47,046 bases of DNA from a bacterium (GCA_029009095.1 JAQXJT010000030.1:1-47046); one strand, 5' to 3'. Positions 8,116 to 17,439 are shown, numbered from the stretch's first letter. Program-made: numbers and translations. The notes: generated by a model not told the origin, from the sequence alone.

Positions 8116-8133
8116 GATATGTCCTCCTTTTAT

Positions 8134-8188
8134 TTAGATAGCTAATCATTTCGGTCTGCATATTATCAGGTACCTAATGATTTGTCAA
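8134..8188 (-). promoter_or_regulatory. marR promoter with two MarR-type operators
   Basis: On the minus strand, TTGACA (complement of 8183-8188), 17 bp, TAATAT (complement of 8160-8165). The 17-bp spacer (8166-8182, TCAGGTACCTAATGATT read on plus) is one operator; a second copy (8134-8150, TTAGATAGCTAATCATT) lies downstream of the start point. They match at 13 of 17 positions and share the TAG-N4-CTA type dyad seen in MarR sites. Confidence 0.75.
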
Positions 8189-8232
8189 GAGCTTTTTTCC
8201 TGCGTTTTCGCTCCCGGCGCGCCACTGCGCGA

Positions 8233-8286
8233 GGACAAGACAGCAAAAAAGCGTGACCGAAGTCACGCTTTTTTGCTGTCTTGTCC
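8233..8286 (-). terminator. Terminator for the tadA/ABC transporter transcript
   Basis: A perfect 25-bp inverted repeat (8233-8257 and 8262-8286). On the minus strand the loop is the very stable C(UUCG)G tetraloop, and the A/T block inside the stem supplies a T tract after the inner hairpin in either direction. Confidence 0.88.
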
Positions 8287-8314
8287 GGTTTTGCCCGGGG
8301 TGGGCCGGGCATGG

Positions 8315-8779
8315 TCAGCCCCGCAGCTTTTCAAAAAATGTCCGCATCAGCGCGGCGCAGCGCTCGCGGCACACCCCCCCGTAGACCCGGGGACGGAAGC
8401 CGTAGTTTTCGCTGAAGAGATCCACCACGCTGCCCAGGCTGCCGCTCTTCTCCTCCCGGGCCCCGTAGACCACAGCGCCGATACGGGCGTTGAGGATGGC
8501 TCCGGCGCACATGGGGCAGGGCTCCAGCGTCACGAAGATCGTACAATCCTCCAGCCGCCAGTCCCCCCGCCGCGCCGAGGCGCAGCGGATGGCCTCCACC
8601 TCCGCGTGGGCGGTGGCGTCGCCCCGTTCCTCCCGGCGGTTGCGTCCCTCGCTCAGGAGAGCGCCCTCCCCGTCCACGATCACGCAGCCCACGGGGATCT
8701 CCCCGGCGGCGGCGGCTTCCTCCGCCAGCGCCAGCGCCCGTTCCATCCACGCCTCCCTCTCCCTGGCTGTGAAATCCAC
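8315..8779 (-). CDS. tadA: tRNA adenosine(34) deaminase TadA
   Basis: 154 aa from GTG 8779, 2 bp after the stop of the ABC ATPase gene. This start gives an N-terminus (FTAREREAWMERALALA) that aligns with E. coli TadA (FSHEYWMRHALTLA); an internal ATG at 8746 has a stronger ribosome site, so a 143-aa product is possible. The zinc site and catalytic Glu are in HAEVEAI and PCPMCAGA. The enzyme deaminates wobble adenosine 34 to inosine in tRNA-Arg(ACG). It is last in the ABC importer operon, an association that is probably positional rather than functional. Confidence 0.93.
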   Translation of the reverse strand: MDFTAREREAWMERALALAEEAAAAGEIPVGCVIVDGEGALLSEGRNRREERGDATAHAEVEAIRCASARRGDWRLEDCTIFVTLEPCPMCAGAILNARIGAVVYGAREEKSGSLGSVVDLFSENYGFRPRVYGGVCRERCAALMRTFFEKLRG

Positions 8780-8781
8780 GG

Positions 8782-9573
8782 TCAGGAGAGCATGGTGGCG
8801 TCGGAGACCTCGCCGCTGCCCAGCTGCGCGAAGCGCTCCAGCAGATCCTGCTTGGTGAGGCGCTGTTTCTCCTCCCCGGAGATGTCCAGGATGATCCTGC
8901 CCGCGTCCATCATGATGAGGCGGTTGCCGTAGCGGATGGCGTCGGTCATGTTGTGGGTGATCATCAGGCAGGTGAGGTGCTGTTCGCTCACCAGCTTCTC
9001 CGACAGCTCCAGCACCTTGGCGGCGGTGGCCGGGTCCAGAGCGGCGGTGTGTTCGTCCAGCAAAAGCAGCTTGGGCTTTTTCAGCGTGGCCATGAAGAGC
9101 GTCAGCGCCTGGCGCTGACCGCCGGAGAGGGTGCCCACCTTCACGCGCATCCGGTCCTCCAGACCCAGCTCCAGCGTTTTGAGCTGTTCCCGGTAGAGGC
9201 TGCGCTCGGCCTTGGTCACGCCCCAGCGCAGTCCGCGCCGCTCGCCCCGGCGGTAGGCCAGCGCCAGGTTTTCCTCCAGCTGCATATTGGGGGCGGTGCC
9301 GGTCATGGGGTCCTGGAACACGCGGCCGATGAGGCCCGCCCGCTTGAATTCGGGCAGGCCGGTCACATCCACGCCGCCGATGGTGATGCTGCCCTTGTCC
9401 ACCGGCCAGGTGCCGGCGATGGCGTTGAGCAGGGTGGACTTGCCTGCGCCGTTGCTGCCGATGACGGTGACGAAGTCGCCCTCGTTCATGTGCAGGCTCA
9501 GCCCGTTCAGGGCCACCTTCTCGTTGATGGTGCCCGCGTTAAAGGTTTTGGAAATTTCCCGGATATCCAGCAT
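8782..9573 (-). CDS. ABC transporter ATP-binding protein (TrpZ-like)
   Basis: 263 aa from ATG 9573 with GGGGGAGGG upstream. Walker A GSNGAGKST, signature LSGGQRQALTLFMATLKKPKLLLLDEHTAALDP, and switch His in MITHNMTDAIRYGNRL. Having a DEH rather than DEP in Walker B and a Leu-rich helix is typical of the ATPase paired with ABC_sub_bind-family binding proteins. It powers uptake through the permease encoded 3 bp upstream. The N-terminus (MLDIREISKTFNAGTINEKVALNGLSLHM) also matches this subfamily. Substrate follows that of the binding protein, possibly tryptophan, not proven. Confidence 0.9.
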   Translation of the reverse strand: MLDIREISKTFNAGTINEKVALNGLSLHMNEGDFVTVIGSNGAGKSTLLNAIAGTWPVDKGSITIGGVDVTGLPEFKRAGLIGRVFQDPMTGTAPNMQLEENLALAYRRGERRGLRWGVTKAERSLYREQLKTLELGLEDRMRVKVGTLSGGQRQALTLFMATLKKPKLLLLDEHTAALDPATAAKVLELSEKLVSEQHLTCLMITHNMTDAIRYGNRLIMMDAGRIILDISGEEKQRLTKQDLLERFAQLGSGEVSDATMLS

Positions 9574-9576
9574 GGC

Positions 9577-10512
9577 TTATTTCCCTCCCCCTCTGTGAAG
9601 CGTTCTGGACCGTCTGGCCTTCCACTGGGGCACGGAGAGGAAGCCCGCCACGATCAGCGCCGTAAAGAGCTTGAGATCGTTGGGATCCAGCCGCAGCCAG
9701 AGGATGACGGTCATGACCATGTAGTAGAGCACGCCGCCCAGCACCACGCAGCTCAGCCGCAGGGCGAAGTTGCAGCTCTCGCCGAAGATGCTGTCGCAGA
9801 CCACCTCGCCGATGACGATGGCCGCCAGGCCGATGACGATGGCGCCGCGGCCCATGTTCACATCGGCGGTGCCCTGGAACTGGGTCATGAGGCCGCCGGA
9901 GAGGGCCACCAGCCCGTTGGAGAGGGCCAGACCCAGCACCTTCATGGCGCTGATGTTGATGCCCTGGGCGGAGGACATCCGGGGGTTGGCCCCGGTGGCC
10001 CGCAGGGCGCTGCCCTGCTCGGTGCCAAAGTACCAGTAGAGCAGCACGACCACCAGCGCCGCCACCGCCAGCCCCATGTAGATGGCGCTGCTCACATGGC
10101 GGGAGGACACCAGGAAGCCCCGGCCGTTCTCATAGAACATGCCGAAGTTCTTCAGGCTGGCTGTCTGGTTGGCCTTCATGCCCATCACGCGCAGGTTGAT
10201 GGAGTAGAGGGCGAACTGGGTGAGGATGCCGGAGAGGATGGCGGGGATGCCCAGTCTGGTGTGGAGCAGGCCCGTGCAGAGCCCGGCCAGCACCCCGGCC
10301 GCCACGGCCAGCAGCAGCGCCGCCCAGGCGGGGACGCCGCCCAGAATGGCCATGACCGTCACCGCGCCGCCCAGGGCGAAGGTGCCGTCCACGCTCAGAT
10401 CGGCCACATCCAGTATCTTATAGGAAACATACACGCCCAGCGCCATCAGACCCCAGAGCAGACCCTGAGCGGTGGCGGCAGGCATTCGTGAAAGCAGATT
10501 CAGGAAATCCAT
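9577..10512 (-). CDS. ABC transporter permease (TrpY-like, BPD_transp_2 type)
   Basis: 311 aa from ATG 10512. Around eight to nine hydrophobic segments, with the conserved block YKILDVADLSVDGTFALGGAV near the N-terminus and RATGANPRMSSAQGINISAMKVLGLALSNGLVALSGGL in the middle, characteristic of LivH/RbsC-like permeases paired with ABC_sub_bind proteins. A single permease gene implies a homodimeric channel. It ends in a basic tail (WKARRSRTLHRGGGK). The gap to the binding-protein gene contains a stable hairpin that may lower permease expression relative to the binding protein. Confidence 0.9.
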   Translation of the reverse strand: MDFLNLLSRMPAATAQGLLWGLMALGVYVSYKILDVADLSVDGTFALGGAVTVMAILGGVPAWAALLLAVAAGVLAGLCTGLLHTRLGIPAILSGILTQFALYSINLRVMGMKANQTASLKNFGMFYENGRGFLVSSRHVSSAIYMGLAVAALVVVLLYWYFGTEQGSALRATGANPRMSSAQGINISAMKVLGLALSNGLVALSGGLMTQFQGTADVNMGRGAIVIGLAAIVIGEVVCDSIFGESCNFALRLSCVVLGGVLYYMVMTVILWLRLDPNDLKLFTALIVAGFLSVPQWKARRSRTLHRGGGK

Positions 10513-10565
10513 GTTATCTTTATCCTTTGCAGCGTGTTCTCCTCAGAGGATACAAAGCAGGAAAG

Positions 10566-10595
10566 CCGGAGGCGGAGAGTTTTCTCCGCCTCCGG
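10566..10595 (-). terminator. Intra-operon hairpin between binding protein and permease genes
   Basis: 13-bp perfect stem (10566-10578 and 10583-10595) with a 4-nt loop, followed on the minus strand only by a weak pyrimidine tract (CTTTCCT). More likely partial attenuation or 3'-end protection of the binding-protein mRNA than full termination. Confidence 0.55.
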
Positions 10596-10603
10596 GAAAG
10601 GGT

Positions 10604-11623
10604 TCACTGCAGAGCCTCGTAATCCTCGGGCATGGTGAGACCGAAGTGCTCGGCCATGGCGGGGTTGTACTTCTTCACGGGGTTGGGGAAGTACTCGATG
10701 GGCATGGTGGAAATGTCAGCCTCGCCGGTGAGGATCTTCACGGCCATCTCGCCGGTGGTGCGGCCCAGGTCGTAGTAGTTGATGGTCAGCGTGGCCACGC
10801 CGCAGCCGCGGCAGATGCCCTCTTCGCCGGCGATGACGGGCACATTGGCGGGCTCCACCACGTTGCCGATGGCCTCGGCGCAGGCGGCGGCGGTGTTATC
10901 GGTGGGGATGTAGATCACATCGGAGTCGGCGCAGGCGGACTGGGTAACAGCGGCCACATCGTTGGAGTCGGCGAAGGAGTAGGCGTTGACGGTGATGCCC
11001 TTGGCCTCCAGAGCGTCGGTGACGACCTTCACCTGGTAGACGGAGTTGGCCTCAGCGGAGCAGTAGAGGATGCCCACGGTCTTGGCCTCGGGGAAGAGCT
11101 CCAGGATCATCTCGGCCTGCTGCACCAGGGGAGCCAGGTCGGAGGTGCCGGAGACATTGCCGCCGGGGACGCCGTCAAAGTTCTCGATGCCCAGCGCCAC
11201 GCCGTACTCGGTGACGGAGGTACCCAGCACGGGGATGGTCTCGGTGGCGGCCACGGCAGCCTGCAGGGCCGGGGTGGCGTTGGCCATGATCAGATCCACA
11301 TTGGCGGCGGCGAAGCCGTTGCAGATGGTGGCGCAGGTGGGGATGTCGCCAGAGGCGTTCTGCTCGTCAAAGACCACCGCGTCTTCGCCCAGGGCCTCAA
11401 CGATGGCGTCGCGGAAGCCCTTGGTGGCGGCGTCCAGCGCCTCGTGCTGCACCAGCTGGCAGATGCCTACGGTCCAGGTCTTGGCCTCGGCCTCGGCGGG
11501 AGCGGCTTCCTCAACGGGGGCCTCCGTGGGGGCGGGGGCGGGTTCTTCCTTCTTGGCGCCGCCGCAGGCGCACAGCGCCACGACCAGAGACAGCGCAAGC
11601 AGCAGAGATAAGAGTTTCTTCAT
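10604..11623 (-). CDS. ABC transporter substrate-binding lipoprotein (TrpX-like, ABC_sub_bind family)
   Basis: 339 aa from ATG 11623 with AGGAGG upstream. A lipoprotein signal MKKLLSLLLALSLVVALCAC places the lipidated Cys at 20; a Pro/Glu/Ala-rich linker follows. The mature part (VGICQLVQHEALDAATKGFRDA ... PVLGTSVTEYGVALGI ... VGILYCSAEANSVYQV ... VIAGEEGICRGCGVATLTINYYDLGRTTGEMA) matches ABC_sub_bind (PF04392), which includes streptococcal TrpX. The family binds amino-acid-like ligands; tryptophan is one known case but the leader shows no Trp codons, so the ligand stays open. It heads a four-gene operon with permease, ATPase and tadA, downstream of a regulated leader. Confidence 0.9.
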   Translation of the reverse strand: MKKLLSLLLALSLVVALCACGGAKKEEPAPAPTEAPVEEAAPAEAEAKTWTVGICQLVQHEALDAATKGFRDAIVEALGEDAVVFDEQNASGDIPTCATICNGFAAANVDLIMANATPALQAAVAATETIPVLGTSVTEYGVALGIENFDGVPGGNVSGTSDLAPLVQQAEMILELFPEAKTVGILYCSAEANSVYQVKVVTDALEAKGITVNAYSFADSNDVAAVTQSACADSDVIYIPTDNTAAACAEAIGNVVEPANVPVIAGEEGICRGCGVATLTINYYDLGRTTGEMAVKILTGEADISTMPIEYFPNPVKKYNPAMAEHFGLTMPEDYEALQ

Positions 11624-11647
11624 GTTCGTTTCCTCCTCTTTCTGATT

Positions 11648-11679
11648 AAAAAACAGCCCCGCCGGTTTCGGCAGGGCTG
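11648..11679 (-). terminator. Intrinsic terminator inside the leader of the TrpX-like operon
   Basis: 11-bp stem (11654-11664 and 11669-11679, one wobble pair on the RNA) with a 4-nt loop, followed on the minus strand by six T (complement of 11648-11653). It lies 24 nt before the binding-protein start, so the operon is expressed only when this hairpin is bypassed. This is an attenuator. Confidence 0.85.
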
Positions 11680-11716
11680 CAGAGCACCAAAGCAACACCT
11701 CAACAGACCTGCTACG

Positions 11717-11803
11717 CTACCGCACGGTAAAGCTAAAATAGCAGATCTCACCGAAGATGCCCCCGCGAACGCGGGTACTACAGAATGAGTTTTCCTGTCT
11801 CAT
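11717..11803 (-). CDS. Putative leader peptide ORF in the TrpX-like operon leader (28 aa)
   Basis: ATG at 11803 is preceded, 9 nt away, by GAGGAGG; the frame runs 28 codons to TAG at 11719-11717. The C-terminal half is rich in aromatic codons (GGIFGEICYFSFTVR), with no Trp codon. It sits between the promoter and the leader terminator, the layout of a ribosome-mediated attenuator. The alternative is that this stretch is a structured aptamer (several hairpins can be drawn, such as CCCGCG-TT-CGCGGG) and the ORF is incidental. I know no named riboswitch that it matches. Confidence 0.45.
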   Translation of the reverse strand: MRQENSFCSTRVRGGIFGEICYFSFTVR

Positions 11804-11834
11804 GCCGTCTGGCCTCCTCGGATGGAATGATTGC

Positions 11835-11862
11835 ATTATAGCACTTTTTTTCCCGAACGCAA
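11835..11862 (-). promoter_or_regulatory. Promoter of the TrpX-like operon
   Basis: Minus strand TTGCGT (complement of 11857-11862), 16 bp, TATAAT (complement of 11835-11840). The predicted start near 11828 gives a leader of about 205 nt before the binding-protein gene. The stretch from 11863 to 11939 is AT-rich and holds no gene that I can see. Confidence 0.75.
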
Positions 11863-11939
11863 GAGTGTTTGTCCCTATCGTCCGTAAAAAAATTCAGCGA
11901 TTTTTGGTAATAAAGTACAAAACTGCTTCCCGGGCGGGC

Positions 11940-13667
11940 TTACAGCCCCTCGTCCGTCTCATCCGTGAGATCGGCGTAGTCCTCCTCCGCATCTTCCCCG
12001 CTCCCGGGCACGAAGTCGTCCTCCTGCTCGTCGTCATCCCGGAGGATGGTCAGATGGCCCGTGACCTTCAGCACCAGCAGCGCGGCCACGGCCACCACCA
12101 GCAGCACCAGCAGTCCCAGCACCCCCAGCAGCAGTCCCGTGCGGGAGGAGCCGCCCATGGGGATGGCCTCCCTCGTCCGGTAAGCGCAGACGGAGCACAC
12201 GCCCTCCCGTTCGCCCTCGCTCTTGCGGCTGGCCTTGCGGGTGACGGTCCACTCGTAGCTGTGCTCTTCCGCGGGGCTGTGCTCGCCGCAGCGGCACAGG
12301 TGGTAGTGGCCGCTCTCGTCGCCGTGCCACTCCTCGTCAAATTCGTGTACATGGGCCTCCGGGGTGGGCGAGGGGGAGGGGGTGGCCTTGGCGGTGTAGT
12401 TCACCGACACCAGATTGGAGTAGACCGGGGCGGCGGAGTTGCCGCCCAGCTCGTTGATGACGCTGACGCAGTACCACACCTTGCCCTCCAGTTCGATGGG
12501 CTGGTAGGTGGCGGAGGTGGCGCCGGGGATGGGGGTGCTGTTGCCGCTGGTGCCCGTGTCGGAGCGGTACCACTGGTAGCGGAGGGTGCCGCCGTCCGGG
12601 GAGAGGGCGCGGACGGAGAGCGTCACCGTTTCGCCGGAGGGCACTTCCGCGTCCCGGGGCTGCTGGGTGATGATGGCCGTCTTGGCGGCGCTCTTTTTCA
12701 CGGTGATCAGCGCTTTCTCGGAGAGGGTCTCGCCGCTCTTGTTGGTGAAGCGGCAGACGGCATACCAGTTGTTCAAAGCCTGGGGCACATTGCTGATGGT
12801 CAGAGTGTCGGTGGTGCCGCCGCTGACGGTCAGCCCGGGGAAGTAGCTGCCGGCGGAGGTGTGCTCCACGACCTTGCCGCTGCCGTCCACGAAGCGCCAG
12901 TTATACTTCTCCACATTGTCCGCCCGGGCGATGAAGATGGCCTTGCCGCCCTCCTCCAGCGCTTCGGCGGTGGGGTTTTTGGTCACGGTGGGCGCCGGGG
13001 AGACGGGGATCTTCTCCGTGCAGAGCCGGCCGCAGACCGTGCACTTGCCCCACTTCTCGCCCTCGGTGGTGGCGGTGGGGGCCTTAACCTCCGTCCACTC
13101 GCTGACGGTGTGGCCGCCCACCTCGCTCTTGGCCCCGCACTCGCAGCGGTGCCAGTGGGTCGTTTCATCGTTCTCCCACTGCTCGGAGAAGCTGTGGGAG
13201 TGGGGGGTGGGGGTGGGCGTCGGCACGGGGGTCGGCTCCGGCGTGGGGGCCGGGGTCGGCACCGGCGTGGGCGCGGGCGTCGGCTCCGGCGTAGGCGCGG
13301 GCGTGGGGGACGGCGTGGGGGTGGGCGTGGGGGCCGGGGCCGACACATGGATGTTCACGGTCTCCATGTGGCCCGCGTCGCTGCCCAGCGTCACATGGAG
13401 CACCACGGTGAACGTGCCCGCCTGGGCGGGCGCGCCGACGATGCGGATCTCCGTGTCGCCGCTGTTCCAGTGCAGCGCCAGTCCGGCTGGGAGGGAATAC
13501 CCCTCGCCCAGCTCCACACCCAGGATGTCCGGCGCGGTGTACACCACGGCGGAGCCCTCCGCGTTCTGGGTAAAGCTCGCGTCCGCGGCCCCCACGGAGA
13601 GGGGCAGCAGCGCAAAGCAGAGCAGCACGCAGAGCGCGAGACACACAAAGCGATGGCGAGTTCTCAT
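11940..13667 (-). CDS. Membrane-anchored surface protein with Ig-like domains and two His/Cys modules
   Basis: 575 aa from ATG 13667 (AAGGAG upstream). Signal peptide 1-27; an Ig/cadherin-like domain about 30-110; a Pro-Thr linker 110-155; His/Cys module 1 at 156-221; Ig-like domains about 223-325 and 330-424; short Pro-Ser linker; His/Cys module 2 at 439-502; transmembrane helix 511-533; acidic cytoplasmic tail 543-575 rich in Asp/Glu. The two modules share H-x-H-x-F, then H-x-H-x-C-x-CG, a Trp, EG and C-x-x-C. Related repeats occur in surface proteins of gut Clostridia, function unknown. Export is clear; metal binding is my inference. It follows lepA, separated by a terminator, so it likely has partial readthrough or its own promoter. 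Confidence 0.82.
   Translation of the reverse strand: MRTRHRFVCLALCVLLCFALLPLSVGAADASFTQNAEGSAVVYTAPDILGVELGEGYSLPAGLALHWNSGDTEIRIVGAPAQAGTFTVVLHVTLGSDAGHMETVNIHVSAPAPTPTPTPSPTPAPTPEPTPAPTPVPTPAPTPEPTPVPTPTPTPHSHSFSEQWENDETTHWHRCECGAKSEVGGHTVSEWTEVKAPTATTEGEKWGKCTVCGRLCTEKIPVSPAPTVTKNPTAEALEEGGKAIFIARADNVEKYNWRFVDGSGKVVEHTSAGSYFPGLTVSGGTTDTLTISNVPQALNNWYAVCRFTNKSGETLSEKALITVKKSAAKTAIITQQPRDAEVPSGETVTLSVRALSPDGGTLRYQWYRSDTGTSGNSTPIPGATSATYQPIELEGKVWYCVSVINELGGNSAAPVYSNLVSVNYTAKATPSPSPTPEAHVHEFDEEWHGDESGHYHLCRCGEHSPAEEHSYEWTVTRKASRKSEGEREGVCSVCAYRTREAIPMGGSSRTGLLLGVLGLLVLLVVAVAALLVLKVTGHLTILRDDDEQEDDFVPGSGEDAEEDYADLTDETDEGL
13203..13340 (-). repeat. Low-complexity tandem repeat encoding a Pro-Thr linker
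   Basis: Short G/C-biased units of 6-12 bp coding for PTP(A/E/V/T/S) repeats, about 46 residues. It forms a stiff linker between the first domain and the His/Cys module; such tracts are prone to length change. Confidence 0.85.
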
Positions 13668-13694
13668 ATCTTTCTCCTTATCAGCGGGGCGCGC

Positions 13695-13732
13695 AAAAAA
13701 GTCCCGCGTCGTTGGCCGGGCGTCCCGGCGGG
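13695..13732 (-). terminator. Terminator after lepA
   Basis: Outer stem 13703-13707/13728-13732 with an inner CCGGG-ACG-CCCGG hairpin on the minus strand, followed by six T (complement of 13695-13700). It separates lepA from the surface-protein gene. Confidence 0.7.
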
Positions 13733-13757
13733 GTATACAAAGCCGCTGCGACGGGAG

Positions 13758-15566
<1,809 letters not shown>

Positions 15567-15626
15567 ATCATATCTCCTTGCGCCGTCAGGCGGGATGGTT
15601 TTCCTGTTTCCGAACGGTGGACGCTG

Positions 15627-15938
15627 TCAGTCGGGGGCGTCCCCGCAGAGCCGCTGCATACGCGCCGCCAGCGACTGTATCTCGCCGTTGAGCTGCCGCA
15701 GCTCGTCGGCGCGCCGTTCCTCAATCTCGCTGCGCTCCTCCCGCCCCAGCAGGTAATCCGCCGTGACGCCGTAGTAGTCGCAGGCCCGGCAGAGGAAGTC
15801 CAGCCCCGGCTCCCGCACCCCATTTTCATAGTGGCTGAGCTGGGCCTGGCTGATGCCCAGATCCGCCGCCGCCGTCCGCTGGGACAGCCCCCGGGCGCGG
15901 CGGAGCGAGGCCATGGTCTCGGAGAATTGCCGGTTCAT
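15627..15938 (-). CDS. XRE family helix-turn-helix regulator
   Basis: 103 aa from ATG 15938, which has AAGGAGGG 6 nt upstream; a longer frame from 16007 lacks a ribosome site. The Cro/C1 HTH fills residues 3-60 (SETMASLRRARGLSQRTAAADLGISQAQLSHYENGVREPGLDFLCRACDYYGVTADYLLGRE). A C-terminal coiled coil (EIEERRADELRQLNGEIQSLAARMQRL) probably mediates dimerisation. Targets are unknown; its position between divergent pta and downstream lepA suggests it might regulate either. No effector domain is present. Confidence 0.87.
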   Translation of the reverse strand: MNRQFSETMASLRRARGLSQRTAAADLGISQAQLSHYENGVREPGLDFLCRACDYYGVTADYLLGREERSEIEERRADELRQLNGEIQSLAARMQRLCGDAPD

Positions 15939-15959
15939 GGGATCCCTCCTTTTTCCCCG

Positions 15960-15984
15960 GAGCGGCAGGGCCTGCCCGCCGCTC
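15960..15984 (-). promoter_or_regulatory. 5'-UTR hairpin of the XRE regulator gene
   Basis: GAGCGGC (15960-15966) pairs with GCCGCTC (15978-15984), with an inner GGG/CCC pairing. Immediately upstream the AT-rich stretch 15985-16017 has near-palindromic CATATCGTATAC-type sequence, a plausible promoter/operator for this gene. Confidence 0.4.
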
Positions 15985-16043
15985 ATGATAACATATCGTA
16001 TACTCATTTTTTATTAAACCACAGCCCGGGCGGCTTGTAAAGG

Positions 16044-16071
16044 TTGACTTTTTGCGGAAAAATGGTACTAT
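16044..16071 (+). promoter_or_regulatory. Promoter of pta
   Basis: TTGACT 16044-16049, 16 bp, TACTAT 16066-16071. The start point would be near 16078, about 50 nt before the ATG; the ribosome site is GGAGG at 16113-16117. Confidence 0.7.
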
Positions 16072-16128
16072 GTCAGGTGGGAAATTTTTGAACGCAAAAA
16101 ATTTTTGATATTGGAGGAATAAGTAACT

Positions 16129-17127
16129 ATGTTCGATAAGCTCATCGAAGTTCTGAAGGCCAACCCCCGCAAGATCGTCCTGCCCGACGGCCCCGACCCC
16201 CGCATCGTGGAGGCCGCTGCCCGGCTGAAGGAGGGCGGCTTCCTGGCCCCCGTGCTCATCGGCACCCAGGCGGAGTTCGACGCCAAGGCCAAGGAGCTGG
16301 GCTATGACCTCAGCGGCGTGGAGATCCTGGATCCCGCCACCTACGAGGGCATGGACGAGATGGTGGACACCATGGTGGCCCTGCGCAAGGGCAAGATGAC
16401 CCCCGAGGAGTGCCGCGCCAACCTCCAGAAGGGCAACTACTTCGGCACCATGCTGGTGAAGATGGGCAAGGCCGACGCCCTGCTGGGCGGCGCCACCTAC
16501 TCCACCGCCGACACCGTCCGCCCCGCTCTCCAGCTCATCAAGACCAAGCCCGGCGCCACCCTCGTGTCCTCCTGCTTCATCCTCCAGCGGGGCGAGGAGC
16601 TGCTGGCCATGGGCGACTGCGCCATCAACATCAGCTATGAGGACAGCGTGGACAAGGAGGGCAATGTGACCCAGACCGGCGCCCAGAAGCTGGCCGAGGT
16701 GGTGGTGGAGACCGCCAAGACCGCCAAGGTCTTCGGCATCGACCCCAAGGTGGCCGTTCTGTCTTTCTCCACCAAGGGCTCCGGCAAGGGCGGCACCGTG
16801 GCGCTGAGCCGCGAGGCCACCGCTATCGCCAAGGAGATGGCCCCCGACATGGCCATCGACGGCGAGATGCAGTTCGACGCCGCCGTCTCCCCCGAGGTGG
16901 GCCAGCTGAAGTTCCCCGGCTCCCCCGTGGCCGGCTACGCCAACACCTTCGTCTTCCCCTGCATCGAGGCCGGCAACATCGGCTACAAGATCGCCCAGCG
17001 TCTGGGCGGCTTCGCCGCCTACGGCCCCATCCTGCAGGGTCTGAACGCCCCCATCAACGACCTCTCCCGCGGCTGCAACGCCGACGAGGTCTACAAGATG
17101 GCCATCATCACTGCCGCCCTGGCCTGA
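16129..17127 (+). CDS. pta: Phosphate acetyltransferase
   Basis: 332 aa from ATG 16129, the size of short single-domain Pta (about 330 aa). Characteristic blocks: KIVLPDGPDPRIVEAAARLKE at the N-terminus, GKADALLGGATYSTADTVRPALQ, KVAVLSFSTKGSGKGG, and a C-terminal NIGYKIAQRLGGFAAYGPILQGLNAPINDLSRGC. It interconverts acetyl-CoA and acetyl phosphate, linking pyruvate- or CO-derived acetyl-CoA (compare acsB in this window) to acetate and ATP formation with acetate kinase. Ack is not in the window. A phosphobutyryltransferase is possible in this superfamily but the GPILQGLNAPINDLSRGC block favours Pta. Transcribed alone, between its own promoter and a strong terminator. Confidence 0.95.
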   Translation: MFDKLIEVLKANPRKIVLPDGPDPRIVEAAARLKEGGFLAPVLIGTQAEFDAKAKELGYDLSGVEILDPATYEGMDEMVDTMVALRKGKMTPEECRANLQKGNYFGTMLVKMGKADALLGGATYSTADTVRPALQLIKTKPGATLVSSCFILQRGEELLAMGDCAINISYEDSVDKEGNVTQTGAQKLAEVVVETAKTAKVFGIDPKVAVLSFSTKGSGKGGTVALSREATAIAKEMAPDMAIDGEMQFDAAVSPEVGQLKFPGSPVAGYANTFVFPCIEAGNIGYKIAQRLGGFAAYGPILQGLNAPINDLSRGCNADEVYKMAIITAALA

Positions 17128-17139
17128 GACAAACCCAAA

Positions 17140-17173
17140 AAACGCTCCCCCGAGCTCTCGGGGGAGCGTTTTT
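17140..17173. terminator. Strong terminator after pta, usable in both directions
   Basis: Perfect 14-bp stem (17140-17153 and 17158-17171) with a GCTC loop, T tract to 17173 and a matching A tract on the left. It separates pta from the convergent 64-aa gene. Confidence 0.93.
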
Positions 17174-17201
17174 CTGTTTCCCGGCGGAGTCCCGCCCGCT
17201 T

Positions 17202-17396
17202 TTACAGTCCGTAGAGTTCGTACATGGACAGCATATTCTTCAGCGTCAGCTTCTCGCCCATGAGCTGCCGGAAAGTGGCGCTTTTGCTCTTGCCCTGAGC
17301 TTTCAGCGCTTCCATCTTCCTCTCGGTGTCCGCGTACCGCTCCCGGATGTTCCGATACATCTTTTCAAAGGCCGCCAGTCTCTCCCCGTCGTTCAT
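17202..17396 (-). CDS. Small charged helical protein, function unknown
   Basis: 64 aa from ATG 17396 with a good GAGGAGG 7 nt upstream. Not recognised. It is predicted almost entirely alpha-helical and highly charged (MNDGERLAAFEKMYRNIRER ... ADTERKMEALKAQGKSKSATFRQLMGEKLTLKNMLSMYELYGL), with a heptad-like spacing suggesting a coiled coil. No Cys and no membrane segment. It lies downstream of eno, behind the eno terminator, so it needs its own promoter or readthrough. The clear ribosome site and clean gap on both sides make it a likely real gene. Confidence 0.65.
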   Translation of the reverse strand: MNDGERLAAFEKMYRNIRERYADTERKMEALKAQGKSKSATFRQLMGEKLTLKNMLSMYELYGL

Positions 17397-17439
17397 GCTT
17401 TCGCCTCCTCTGCCCGGATGGAAACTGCGCCGTCGCGGA

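Noticed and set aside
11624-11830. T-box riboswitch upstream of the TrpX-like operon
   Set aside because: A terminator is present, but the T-box sequence AGGGUGGNACCGCG and the AG-bulge/specifier arrangement are absent.
13203-13340. CRISPR-like or VNTR array
   Set aside because: The repeats are in frame, encode a Pro-Thr linker inside a good gene and have no spacers, so they are a coding low-complexity tract.
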